A DNA stretch of 42,368 bases from Fidelibacterota bacterium (GCA_947481595.1 CANKHC010000003.1:1-42368), one strand, 5' to 3'. Shown: positions 26,843-34,935, counted from the first letter of the stretch. Notes: generated by a model not told the origin, from the letters alone. Numbers and translations are program-made.

Positions 26843-28431
26843 CCGCATTTCCGCAACACACCACTATCCTGCGCTGGTTGGTAGCCCTTCTGGCGATCCA
26901 CGCCATCCTGCTTCTGCCTGACCGGCCCGAGGCGTTGGGGCTGCATCTGCTCAGACTGCTGCCGCTCGAGCTGCCACTGATCGTGCTCGGCCTCGTCGCC
27001 TTCACCGGGCGCACGCGCGACGTGCTGCGCATTCTTGTCGTCGCGCTGCTTGCTCTCATGCTGATCTTCAAGCTCGCCAGCATCGGCACGCGCTTCGGCT
27101 TCGACCGGCCCTTCAATCCGCTGGTCGATGCCGCGATGATCCCCGTCGCCTTCGATACCATTGCCAAGGGCGTAGGCTTCCTCGGCGCGGCGGCGGCGGT
27201 GCTCGCAGTGCTGTTGATCGTCGGCCTCGTGGTGGTGCTTCTCTATTGGGCGACGGGCGTGATCGCGCACAGCGTCACCGCCGAGGCTCGCATCTTCGTC
27301 TCGGGTGCCGCCTTCTTCGTCGCCATGCTGTCATTCATCCCGGCGCTGAGTGGAAATCTACACTGGGACTCCAGCGTTTTCATGCGCGACCAGGCCGTGG
27401 GCTTTGTGCGCAACATCGAAGACAGCGGGCGCTTCCGCGCGGCCCTTTTGGAAAAGCCCTTCGCCGATCTGCCGGCCGAAGGCCGCTTGGCCGGCCTCAA
27501 AGACACCGACGTACTGTTCATCTTCGTCGAGTCCTACGGCCGCTCGTCCCTCGACAATCCGCGTTTTTCGGACGCCGTGCGCACACGCCTCAAAGCCTTC
27601 ACCGCCGAGATGGCGGCCAAAGGCTTCACCGCCAAAAGTGCCTGGATGGACTCTCCCACCTACGGCGGCGAGAGTTACCTCGCCCACAGCACCGTGGTGT
27701 CGGGACTGTGGGTGGACAACAACCAGCGCTACGGCCAGCTCCTGAAGAGCCAGCACGAAACCCTTGTCGGCGATTTCGCTAAGGCCGGCTGGCGCACCGT
27801 CACGGTGATGCCCGAAATCACCATGCCCTGGCCCGAGGTGGACTTCTTCGGCTTTGACGCCGTCTACAGCGCCCTCAACCTCGACTATAAGGGCCAGTCC
27901 TTCGACTACATGACGATGTCGGATCAATACGCGCTGGCCGAGCTGCAGCGCCGCGAACTCGACCCCACGTCACGCAAGCCGGTGATGGCCCTCGTCGGGC
28001 TGATCTCCAGCCACATCCCCTGGGCGCCGCTGCCCAAGCTGGTGCCCTGGGACGCCGTCGGCGACGGCACCGTCTTCACCACCGCGCGCACGCCCGAAAG
28101 CGCCAACGACGTCTGGCGCGATCCCAAAACTGTCGATGCCTTCTACGCCAAGTCCATCGACTACAGCCTGGAAACCTTGGCTTCCTTCGTCAGCACCTAT
28201 GCCAAGGACAACACCTTGGTGTTCATCATCGGCGACCACCAGCCCATGAGCTTCATCTCCGGCGAGGGTGCGAGCCATGAGGTGCCGGCCCATCTCATCG
28301 CCCGCAACCCCGCGCTGATTACCGCGTTAGAGCAGGGCACCTGGACGCCCGGAATGGAGCCCACCCGCGACAGCCCCACCTGGCCTATGGACTCGCTGCG
28401 CGAACGCATACTAAAGGCATATACGCCCTGA
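26839..28431 (+). CDS. Membrane sulfatase/LtaS-like phosphotransferase
   Basis: A 530-residue alkaline-phosphatase-superfamily protein. About five membrane helices fill residues 10-180; a large extracytoplasmic domain follows. FIFVESYGRSS near residue 230 supplies the metal-binding Glu, TYGGESYLAHS near 275 probably holds the Ser/Thr nucleophile, and FIIGDHQP near 465 gives the Asp-His pair. This layout matches LtaS, OpgB and EptA-type transferases, which move phospho-headgroups at the outer face of the membrane. ATG 26839 makes an ATGA overlap with the CDP-alcohol transferase gene; the frame is open further upstream but antisense-like. It may modify a lipid or glycan made with that partner. 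Confidence 0.86.
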   Translation: MTAFPQHTTILRWLVALLAIHAILLLPDRPEALGLHLLRLLPLELPLIVLGLVAFTGRTRDVLRILVVALLALMLIFKLASIGTRFGFDRPFNPLVDAAMIPVAFDTIAKGVGFLGAAAAVLAVLLIVGLVVVLLYWATGVIAHSVTAEARIFVSGAAFFVAMLSFIPALSGNLHWDSSVFMRDQAVGFVRNIEDSGRFRAALLEKPFADLPAEGRLAGLKDTDVLFIFVESYGRSSLDNPRFSDAVRTRLKAFTAEMAAKGFTAKSAWMDSPTYGGESYLAHSTVVSGLWVDNNQRYGQLLKSQHETLVGDFAKAGWRTVTVMPEITMPWPEVDFFGFDAVYSALNLDYKGQSFDYMTMSDQYALAELQRRELDPTSRKPVMALVGLISSHIPWAPLPKLVPWDAVGDGTVFTTARTPESANDVWRDPKTVDAFYAKSIDYSLETLASFVSTYAKDNTLVFIIGDHQPMSFISGEGASHEVPAHLIARNPALITALEQGTWTPGMEPTRDSPTWPMDSLRERILKAYTP

Positions 28432-28446
28432 AGGAGTGCTGCCCCC

Positions 28447-29217
28447 GTGTTCGTCCGTTTCGGCCACCAAACCCAAGACAAAGCCCGCGCCGAGCGTGCG
28501 GTCGCAGTGCTGCCGTTGGCCGCCATGGAAGCGCACGGGCCGCATCTGCCGCTCGCTACCGACGCGCTGATTGCCGAAGGCATACTCGACCGCGCAGCGG
28601 AACTTGCGACCGGCTCCCAAGAAGTCCTGCGCCTGCCGGTCCTGTGGCTCGGTGCCTCCATCGAACACGCTGACCGCGCCGGCACCCTGTCGCAAGAGCC
28701 CGAGCAGCTCATCGCGCAGATCGTTTCGATTGGCGAAGGCCTTACCAAAAGCGGCATCAGCCGCATCGTTCTGTTCAACGGCCACGGCGGAAACATCGCG
28801 CCGGCCGCCATCGCCGCCCTCAAACTGCGCACGCGTTTCGGCATGCTTGCCGCCAGCGCCCATTGGCTCGACTTCGGATTGCCTGATGGTCTGGTCCCGC
28901 CCGCACCCGTCGCCATCGACGTGCACGGCGGCTGGGTCGAGACCTCGGTGCTCTTGCATCTTGAGCCTGATCTTGTCGTGCGCGGCGCTGTCGCCAATCG
29001 CCCCGCCGCACCGCCGGCATCGATGCTGTTCCCGTCAGGCCCGATCAACTGGGGCTGGAAGACCGACGACCTCGCCGACCAAGGCGGCGACGGCGGTTGG
29101 ATCGGCGAGGCCCGCCTGGCTGACCCCGCGCTCGGCGCGCAGATGGTCGATCACGCCGCGCGCGCGCTCAACAAACTGCTGGATGAGATTGCAAGCGCGC
29201 GCTGGCCGCGCGCTTAG
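28447..29217 (+). CDS. Creatininase-family metal amidohydrolase
   Basis: A 256-residue protein with creatininase metal ligands: Glu28 and His30 in AMEAHGPHLPLATD, Asp39, His in FNGHGGN near 115 and Glu in DVHGGWVETS near 165. The family hydrolyses amide or ring C-N bonds and includes creatininase, MftE and archaeal ArfB, which deformylates the GTP-derived FAPy intermediate in riboflavin/F420 synthesis. It lies beside RibA and a RibD-C reductase, so a pyrimidine- or pterin-type substrate is attractive, but this is inference. GTG 28447 has AAGGAG ten bases upstream. It abuts the ribA stop without spacing (TAGTTA). Confidence 0.87.
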   Translation: MFVRFGHQTQDKARAERAVAVLPLAAMEAHGPHLPLATDALIAEGILDRAAELATGSQEVLRLPVLWLGASIEHADRAGTLSQEPEQLIAQIVSIGEGLTKSGISRIVLFNGHGGNIAPAAIAALKLRTRFGMLAASAHWLDFGLPDGLVPPAPVAIDVHGGWVETSVLLHLEPDLVVRGAVANRPAAPPASMLFPSGPINWGWKTDDLADQGGDGGWIGEARLADPALGAQMVDHAARALNKLLDEIASARWPRA

Positions 29218-30342
29218 TTATTTACCGTTGAAGCCGGCCAGCATGTGGCCGGCGCGGTGGGCCTTGGTTTGCAGATAATCGTGATTGTGCGGATTGACCG
29301 TGCCCATGATGCGCTGGTGGCCGACGACATTGACCCCGAAGCTTTCCATCGCAGAAATCTTGTCGGGGTTATTGGTCATCAGCGTGATGCGCCGATATCC
29401 CAGCAACGCCAGCATCGCGCCCGCTACCGAATAGCGCCGCTCATCCGGGCCGTAGCCCAGCACGGCATCGGCATCCATGGTGTCGTGGCCTTGGGCCTGC
29501 AGACCGTAAGCGCGCATTTTATTGAGCAGCCCGATGCCGCGGCCTTCCTGGTCGAGATACAAGAGCACGCCGCTGCCGTGCGCCGCGATCTCGCCGACGG
29601 CGAGGCGCAGTTGATCGCCGCAATCGCACTTCAAGCTGCCGAAGAGATCGCCGGTCAGGCAGGCCGAGTGCAGGCGGGTCAAAACGGGTTCGCGCGGATT
29701 GGGCTTGCCGATGACGATGGCCACCTGGTCGCGCAAGCCGTCGCCGCCGCGGAAGATGACAAACTCGGCTTCGTCGGTGTCGGCCAGCGGCACGCGCGTG
29801 CGCGCGGCGATGGTCAGATCGCGCGCCGACTGTTCATGGAAGTCGGCCACGGCTGCCGCGTCGACTTCGATCAGTGCGGCCCGTTCGCCCGCCGCCGTCG
29901 GCAACACCACTGCCGCCGGCAGAAGGTAGGCGCGTTTGACCAACTCCAGCGCGGTGTCTTCGAGCGCGTTGGCGGGGCGGTATTCAAAAGCCGGCAGGAC
30001 GGGTTGTACCGCCGCCAGGATCTCGTCGATCTCGTCTCCCATCAATCCGGCGAGTGAAATGTGCGCAGCCCCCTCGGTCGCAAGGCCGATATGGGTCATG
30101 CGCGGCGCGGGCAGCACCAAGCCAGGCGCGCCGCCGGTGGCGCGGTGCCAGGCGGCAATGCGGTCGCCGGCCAGCATTTCGGCCGCGGCAACCGTCAGAC
30201 TGCCATGCTCGCCCCGCAGCTTCACCGGGCGACCGGCCCGAAGCTCGCCCACGGCACGCTGTACGCTCAACCGGCCGGGGTTGCCGAACCACCTTGCCAA
30301 GTCGCCGTCGACGGTACCAATCTTCACATGTTCATTAGGCAC
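29218..30342 (-). CDS. ribA: GTP cyclohydrolase II, long form with relic N-domain
   Basis: A 374-residue RibA. The C-terminal half (about 205-374) has the Zn cysteines C228, C239 and C241, YLDQEGRGIGLLNK, Tyr279 and the catalytic Asp300-Arg302 pair in PDERRY. It should convert GTP to the 2,5-diamino-6-ribosylamino-pyrimidinone phosphate, formate and pyrophosphate. Residues 25-190 align with RibB (DHBP synthase: AVGELRAGRPVKLRGEHG...TVAAAEML), but the acidic catalytic stretch (DDEDRENEGD in RibB) is missing, so that domain is not a DHBP synthase. Start is GTG 30342. Only 27 bases separate it from the divergent RibD-C start. Confidence 0.92.
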   Translation of the reverse strand: MPNEHVKIGTVDGDLARWFGNPGRLSVQRAVGELRAGRPVKLRGEHGSLTVAAAEMLAGDRIAAWHRATGGAPGLVLPAPRMTHIGLATEGAAHISLAGLMGDEIDEILAAVQPVLPAFEYRPANALEDTALELVKRAYLLPAAVVLPTAAGERAALIEVDAAAVADFHEQSARDLTIAARTRVPLADTDEAEFVIFRGGDGLRDQVAIVIGKPNPREPVLTRLHSACLTGDLFGSLKCDCGDQLRLAVGEIAAHGSGVLLYLDQEGRGIGLLNKMRAYGLQAQGHDTMDADAVLGYGPDERRYSVAGAMLALLGYRRITLMTNNPDKISAMESFGVNVVGHQRIMGTVNPHNHDYLQTKAHRAGHMLAGFNGK

Positions 30343-30369
30343 TGCTTATCCATCAGTCAGAAATCTGTC

Positions 30370-31146
30370 ATGCACACCATTGTGGACTGGGAGCCCAACA
30401 CTTCGCAATGGTCTCAAGTCCTTGCCGCAGCCCACGGTTGCGTCGTTTCCGATCGCATTAGTGACAACGCGCTGTGGCCGATTTATGGCCCATTGATCCC
30501 AAAATCGGGCCATCAAGCGGTTGTGATCGGCCAGCTCGGCCAATCCCTAGATGGGCGAATCGCCACGCCGAGCGGCCACTCTCATTATATCAACGGTGCA
30601 GCCGCCCTGGTGCACCTGCATCGCCTGCGTGCTTTGGTGGACGCGGTGGTGGTGGGAGTCGGCACCGTCGTCGCCGACAATCCGCAACTCACTATACGCC
30701 GCGCGAGCCTCGCGCCAGGCAAAACCCAGCCGGCCCGGGTCATCATCGATCCCCACGGCCGCATCCCGCCGGGGGCGCGCTGCCTCACTGACGACGGCGC
30801 GCGGCGCATCGTCATCGGCGCCAAAGCACCGGCGGGCACCGAGCGCATGGACCTTCCGCCTGAGGGCGACCCCGCCGGGATTCTCAAAGCGCTGGCTGAA
30901 CGCGGCCTTCCCCGCGTGCTGGTGGAAGGCGGGGCCAACACGCTCTCGCGGTTTCTGGCAGCCGGCTGCCTTGACCGGCTGCACATCATGACTGGGCCGA
31001 TCATCATCGGTTCGGGGCCAACGGGTGTAACGTTGCCAGCCATCGACACCCTCGACAAGGCGCTGCGCCCCGATGTCAGCACCTACGCCCTGCCGGGTGG
31101 TGACATTCTCTTCGACTGTGCATTTTCAAAGCGGAGCGGATCATGA
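30370..31146 (+). CDS. Stand-alone RibD-C/DHFR-like reductase
   Basis: A 258-residue protein of the RibD C-terminal (pyrimidine reductase) family without the N-terminal deaminase domain. IGQLGQSLDGRIATPSG opens the core, VVGVGTVVADNPQLT at 94-108 binds NADPH, and RVLVEGGANTLSRFL near 192 is the family glycine motif. Such enzymes reduce the ribosyl chain of the RibA product to ribityl. The 45-residue N-terminal extension is unrecognised. ATG 30370 is chosen; ATG 30328 in the same frame would overlap the divergent ribA start. The stop overlaps the cytochrome b561 start (ATGA). Confidence 0.85.
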   Translation: MHTIVDWEPNTSQWSQVLAAAHGCVVSDRISDNALWPIYGPLIPKSGHQAVVIGQLGQSLDGRIATPSGHSHYINGAAALVHLHRLRALVDAVVVGVGTVVADNPQLTIRRASLAPGKTQPARVIIDPHGRIPPGARCLTDDGARRIVIGAKAPAGTERMDLPPEGDPAGILKALAERGLPRVLVEGGANTLSRFLAAGCLDRLHIMTGPIIIGSGPTGVTLPAIDTLDKALRPDVSTYALPGGDILFDCAFSKRSGS

Positions 31147-31682
31147 TCGATGCAGCCTTGCGCTACAGCGTGCCGGCGAAATTCTTTCACTGGCTCTCGG
31201 CGGCCACGATCCTCACCGCGATTGTGCTCGGCTTCGCGATGCTGGAGTCAGATCCCGGCCCGCGGCAGAACCAATTCTACGACCTCCACCGCTCTTTCGG
31301 TTTCCTGATCCTGCTGTTGACCGCCGCGCGCTTGTCCTGGCGGCTCTACTCACCGCCGCCGCCGATGGTGGCGGGTCTGCCGGTTTGGCAAGAGCGCGCC
31401 GCGCGTGTGACCCACGCCGCACTCTATATTCTACTGCTGGTGATGCCGTTCGTCGGCTGGGCCGGAACCTCGGCCTTCGGCGCTCGCATTTCGATCTTCG
31501 GGCTTTTCGACCTGCCGATGATTCTGGAAAAGGACGAAGCGGTTTCCAAGGTGCTGCTGCCGCTGCACGGCGCCTTGGGGCTCACGCTGTGCGCGCTCCT
31601 GTTCATGCACATCGGCGCAGCGCTCTTCCACCACTTCGTGCGCAAGGACGATACGTTGCGCAGGATGTTGCCGGGCGGCTAA
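31143..31682 (+). CDS. Cytochrome b561, membrane di-haem protein
   Basis: A 179-residue four-helix membrane protein of the bacterial cytochrome b561 family. Haem-ligand histidines are in FFHWL (H16), DLHRS (H49), the LHGAL loop and the last helix (MHIGAALFHHF). It carries electrons across or along the inner membrane, often to or from quinone. It is translationally coupled to the RibD-C reductase, an odd pairing, since that enzyme is soluble and uses NADPH. The stop codon overlaps the stop of the convergent methyltransferase (CTAA). Confidence 0.9.
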   Translation: MIDAALRYSVPAKFFHWLSAATILTAIVLGFAMLESDPGPRQNQFYDLHRSFGFLILLLTAARLSWRLYSPPPPMVAGLPVWQERAARVTHAALYILLLVMPFVGWAGTSAFGARISIFGLFDLPMILEKDEAVSKVLLPLHGALGLTLCALLFMHIGAALFHHFVRKDDTLRRMLPGG

Positions 31683-32515
31683 TCCGAGATCATCGCCGCG
31701 AAAACATCGCGGTGGCCGATGGTCAAGGTCTTTCCCGGCAGGCACGTCTGCATCAGCCATTCCTGCAACGTGTCAGTCGGAATGTCGCCGGTCTCCGCGA
31801 CGGCTCCGGCGATGCCGGTGGCGGTTTCGGTCAGCAGCGATGAATACTTGAGCATCCACGGGCTCTCGCCTCCAACCGGGCGGTAGCCGTTCTCGGTCAG
31901 GATTTCCTCCAACAGCCGCGCCGCATCGGCGCCCGCCGAGGGTCCAAACCCTTTGTCGCGCGTCTGATGGCGGCGAAAGCTGGCGGCCACTTGTTCGTCG
32001 AGCCGATGATAAGGGTGCCCGCTGATCTCGCCGTTGGCGGTCAGCATGGCCAGCAGCGGCGTGCGCTCTTTGGCAAGGGCGGCGACAAAGCGTTCCAACC
32101 ACGCCGCCGAGACCAGATCGAACAACGCCGAGGCGGTGATGAGGTCAACGCTCTCCGGCCAATGGGCTTCACGTCCGAAATCCTGCTGCCACAAGCGCAC
32201 CGTGATGCGCTTGCCGGATTTTTCCAGAAGCAGACCTTCGCCCTGCGGTTTGGCGGTGTCGGCCCAAGCCGTCAGGACTTCGCGCGCGGCTTTGAGATTC
32301 GCCGCGTCATAATCGACGAGCGTCCAGTCCTGTTCAGGCGGCAGGAGTTCCGCCAATGCCCGGAGTGACGAGCCGGTCCCGGCGCCGAGATCGCACACCG
32401 ACACACGCGGTCGCGCCGCGAAATAAAGTGCGCTCACCGCCAGTACATCGCGGTTGCGCGCCAGCCGGTCAGCGGGTTCGCGAAGCGCCAGCCAATCGGG
32501 TGAAAAGCCACTCAC
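31679..32515 (-). CDS. Class I SAM-dependent methyltransferase
   Basis: A 278-residue methyltransferase. Motif I VSVCDLGAGTGSSLRAL is near residue 43, followed by TLVDYDAANL (motif II) and SVDLITASALFDLVS (motif IV). Substrate-binding residues could not be assigned. GTG 32515 overlaps the GT4 stop by four bases (GTGA); an upstream open frame to 32593 lies inside the GT4 gene and is ignored. It is the last gene of the long co-directional run that begins beyond the window, so it may modify the product of the PTPS/ADH genes or a sugar. Inference. Confidence 0.86.
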   Translation of the reverse strand: MSGFSPDWLALREPADRLARNRDVLAVSALYFAARPRVSVCDLGAGTGSSLRALAELLPPEQDWTLVDYDAANLKAAREVLTAWADTAKPQGEGLLLEKSGKRITVRLWQQDFGREAHWPESVDLITASALFDLVSAAWLERFVAALAKERTPLLAMLTANGEISGHPYHRLDEQVAASFRRHQTRDKGFGPSAGADAARLLEEILTENGYRPVGGESPWMLKYSSLLTETATGIAGAVAETGDIPTDTLQEWLMQTCLPGKTLTIGHRDVFAAMISD

Positions 32516-33552
32516 GGCAAAGCACTCCAAAGGGCCTCGGAAACCGCTGCGGCCGCGTCGTCCCAGCGCGGAAGGCTTTGGCCGTGTGCCCAAGCATTCT
32601 CGGCCATGCGCTTGCGGAGCGCGGTATTTGTGAGGATACGCCGCAGCGCCTCCGCCAGCGCCTCGGGATCATCGGGCGGAACCAACAGGCCAGCATCGGC
32701 GGGCACCGTCCCGGTCACCGCGCCTGCGGCACATGCGACGATAGGTAATCCATGCGCCATGGCCTCGGCGAAGACCATGCCGTAGCCCTCATGCCGCGAC
32801 GGCAGCACGAAGACATCCGCATTGTCATAGGCCGGTGCCAGATCAGTCATTTCGCCGCGCAAGACGACCCGGTCCCCCAGATCATGCTGCGTGATCAACG
32901 CGCGCACCTTGGCCGTCACCACCGGATCGCGGTCGGTGCTGCCCACCAGCACGCTGGTCCAGTTTAAATCCTTTATGCGCGCGAGCGCTTCTACCAAGAC
33001 ATCGGGCGCCTTGCGGTGAGTGAGCGTTCCCACCGTCAGCAGCACCGGCGCGCCGGTGCTGCCCCGCGCCCGCGGCGCCTGGTCGGTACCGGGCTCCGCC
33101 AGCGTGAGACGGTCGCGCGGCACGGCGTAATCGCGCGCGAGAGTCTCAAACGTGTGCCCGCTGGTGACCACGACCGCTTGCGCCAGCGCCAGCGCTGCGC
33201 GCTCGCTCGCCTTGAAACGCGCGACATCGGGCGCGCTCAGGCCGGTTTCTTCCGCCAATGGGTGATGCACCAGAGCGGTCAGGCTGAGATTGAGTTCGCC
33301 CAAGAGCTCCTGCGGCAATGCGCCGTAAGCCAGCCCGTCGAACAACACCGCGCTCTCCGGCGGCAATGCCGCTAAAATGTCGCTGGTGGCTTTCAAATCC
33401 GCCACGGCCGGATTGGGAAAGCTTCCCGGCAGCGGCACATGATGCGCCGTCCATCCCGCGCCGGGCAGCGCCGCCATCAGCCGGCGCGCATAAGCATAGC
33501 CGCCGGTCAGTGTCGTCAGGTCACCGGGAATGGCAAACCAGACGTCGGGCAT
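32512..33552 (-). CDS. GT4 family glycosyltransferase
   Basis: A 346-residue GT-B fold enzyme. The N-terminal half has the acceptor part (GGYAYARRLMAALP, HHPLAEETG); the C-terminal half has VLLTVGTLTHRKAPDVLVEAL, and RHEGYGMVFAEAMAHGLP holds the E-x7-E catalytic pair of family 4. It transfers a sugar from a nucleotide or lipid donor with retention. Its ATG follows the PTPS-like stop directly (TAGATG), and its stop overlaps the methyltransferase start. No signal peptide. Position inside the pterin-like run suggests glycosylation of a heterocycle or of a glycan, both unproved. Confidence 0.92.
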   Translation of the reverse strand: MPDVWFAIPGDLTTLTGGYAYARRLMAALPGAGWTAHHVPLPGSFPNPAVADLKATSDILAALPPESAVLFDGLAYGALPQELLGELNLSLTALVHHPLAEETGLSAPDVARFKASERAALALAQAVVVTSGHTFETLARDYAVPRDRLTLAEPGTDQAPRARGSTGAPVLLTVGTLTHRKAPDVLVEALARIKDLNWTSVLVGSTDRDPVVTAKVRALITQHDLGDRVVLRGEMTDLAPAYDNADVFVLPSRHEGYGMVFAEAMAHGLPIVACAAGAVTGTVPADAGLLVPPDDPEALAEALRRILTNTALRKRMAENAWAHGQSLPRWDDAAAAVSEALWSALP

Positions 33553-33951
33553 CTAGAGATCCGACTCAAAGGAGGCCAGGGCGTTGTGGGATTCGTTCAG
33601 CGTGATCTTCAACCGTGCGAGGCCCTTGGCCGAAGGTCCCAGTTTGCCCGCAGCGATGGCGGCTTTGACCTTGTCGAAAACCCAGCGCGCGACGACTTCC
33701 GTGGTCGTGCGCTTGCCTTTGAATTCGGCATGTTCGTCGAGGTTGCTGTAGTTGATGATCGCCAGGGTGCTCTTGACCACATCCAGCGCCAAGCCGATGT
33801 CGACGACAATGTCGTTCTCGTCCAGTTCCTTACGCATGAAACAGACATCGATGACATAGGTCGCGCCATGCAGTTTCTGGGCCGGGCCGAACACTTCCCC
33901 CGGAATGCTATGGGCAATCATCACGTGGTCGCGGACTTCAACGGTATACAT
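33553..33951 (-). CDS. PTPS/QueD-fold protein with altered active site
   Basis: A 132-residue member of the 6-pyruvoyl-tetrahydropterin synthase/QueD fold. Family His residues occur in IAHSI and KLHGA, a later NLDEH segment aligns with QueD LDHHYLND, and Glu in LNESHNA matches the pterin-anchoring Glu. The Cys of QueD CGRLHGH is Ala, and the second His of HGH is also Ala, so the standard catalytic Cys and one of three Zn ligands are absent. It may bind a pterin or act differently. Start ATG 33951 has TAGGA six bases upstream; an ATG two codons earlier has no spaced site. Confidence 0.85.
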   Translation of the reverse strand: MYTVEVRDHVMIAHSIPGEVFGPAQKLHGATYVIDVCFMRKELDENDIVVDIGLALDVVKSTLAIINYSNLDEHAEFKGKRTTTEVVARWVFDKVKAAIAAGKLGPSAKGLARLKITLNESHNALASFESDL

Positions 33952-33969
33952 CGTCATTCCTATTCGTCG

Positions 33970-34935
33970 TTACGTATAGCGCAGGACCGTCATCAGTCCG
34001 GCGCCGGTGAAAACCGAGGGCAATTGTGCGGGTGCATCGGCGAAGGCGATCTCGCCGGTGATCAAGGCATCGAACTTGTCGTCGCGCAGCAACGCCAGTG
34101 CCTTCGCCATGCGCCGTTGATAGGTCCAGCGCGCGCGTTGCGGGGCGGCGACGGCGCCGACCTGCGATGAGATCAGCGACAGGCGTTGCGAATGGAACGC
34201 ACCACCCAGCGGCACCGGCACGTCTTTGTCGCCGTACCAGCTCGCCTCGATGATACGCCCTTCGAAGGCAGCGCTGGCGAGGGCGAGCTTCAATCCTTCG
34301 GAACTGGCGCTGGTGTGGATGACAATATCCCGATCCTTCGGCGCGGCGGAGGGCAGTGCGAAGGACACCCCCAACGTCTCCGCGACCGCGCGGCGCGCGG
34401 GATCGATGTCGGTGATGGTCACGTCGGCGCCGGGAAGCTCCGCCGCCAGGGCGGCGATCAACAGCCCCAACACGCCGGCCCCGACGACGAGGATGCGGTC
34501 GCCGGCGGTGGCGCGCGAATCCCACAGCGTATTGAGCGCGGTCTCCATGTTGGCGGCCAATGCGGCGCGGCGCGGCGGCAAGCCGTCTGGCAGCACATTG
34601 AGCGCGCTCACCGGGACGAGGGCTTTGGTCTGATGCGGATGCAAAAGGAACACATTCCGCCCGACGACTTCCTTTGGTCCTTCCTCCACCACGCCCACCA
34701 GGCAGTAGCCGTATTTGACGGGGAAGGGGAAATCGCCCTCTTGGAAGGGGCAACGCATGCGCGTGTGCTCCGATGCCGGCACGCGGCCCTCAAGGATCAA
34801 GCGTTCGGTGCCCTTGCTGATGCCGGAGAACCGCGCCGCCACCAAAGCTTCGCCAGAGCTTGGCTGGGCGAGCGTGCCCGCGCGCCGTTCCACGCGTCCC
34901 GCGCCCGCGTACCATAAAGCTTCAACTTGCGGCAT
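33970..34935 (-). CDS. Zinc-type alcohol dehydrogenase family (MDR) protein
   Basis: A 321-residue medium-chain dehydrogenase/reductase. ISKGTERLILEGRVP replaces the usual catalytic Cys segment, and KYGYCLVGVVEEGP and the Rossmann motif ILVVGAGVLGLLIAALA near 160 are clear. The structural zinc loop with four Cys is missing, as in the compact 'zinc-binding alcohol dehydrogenase' group near bacterial PTPS genes. NAD(P)H-linked redox of an unknown alcohol or carbonyl is expected. ATG 34935 starts 14 bases inside the end of the TPR-transferase gene, with GAGGA close upstream. The longer frame to 35049 is inside that gene. Confidence 0.85.
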   Translation of the reverse strand: MPQVEALWYAGAGRVERRAGTLAQPSSGEALVAARFSGISKGTERLILEGRVPASEHTRMRCPFQEGDFPFPVKYGYCLVGVVEEGPKEVVGRNVFLLHPHQTKALVPVSALNVLPDGLPPRRAALAANMETALNTLWDSRATAGDRILVVGAGVLGLLIAALAAELPGADVTITDIDPARRAVAETLGVSFALPSAAPKDRDIVIHTSASSEGLKLALASAAFEGRIIEASWYGDKDVPVPLGGAFHSQRLSLISSQVGAVAAPQRARWTYQRRMAKALALLRDDKFDALITGEIAFADAPAQLPSVFTGAGLMTVLRYT

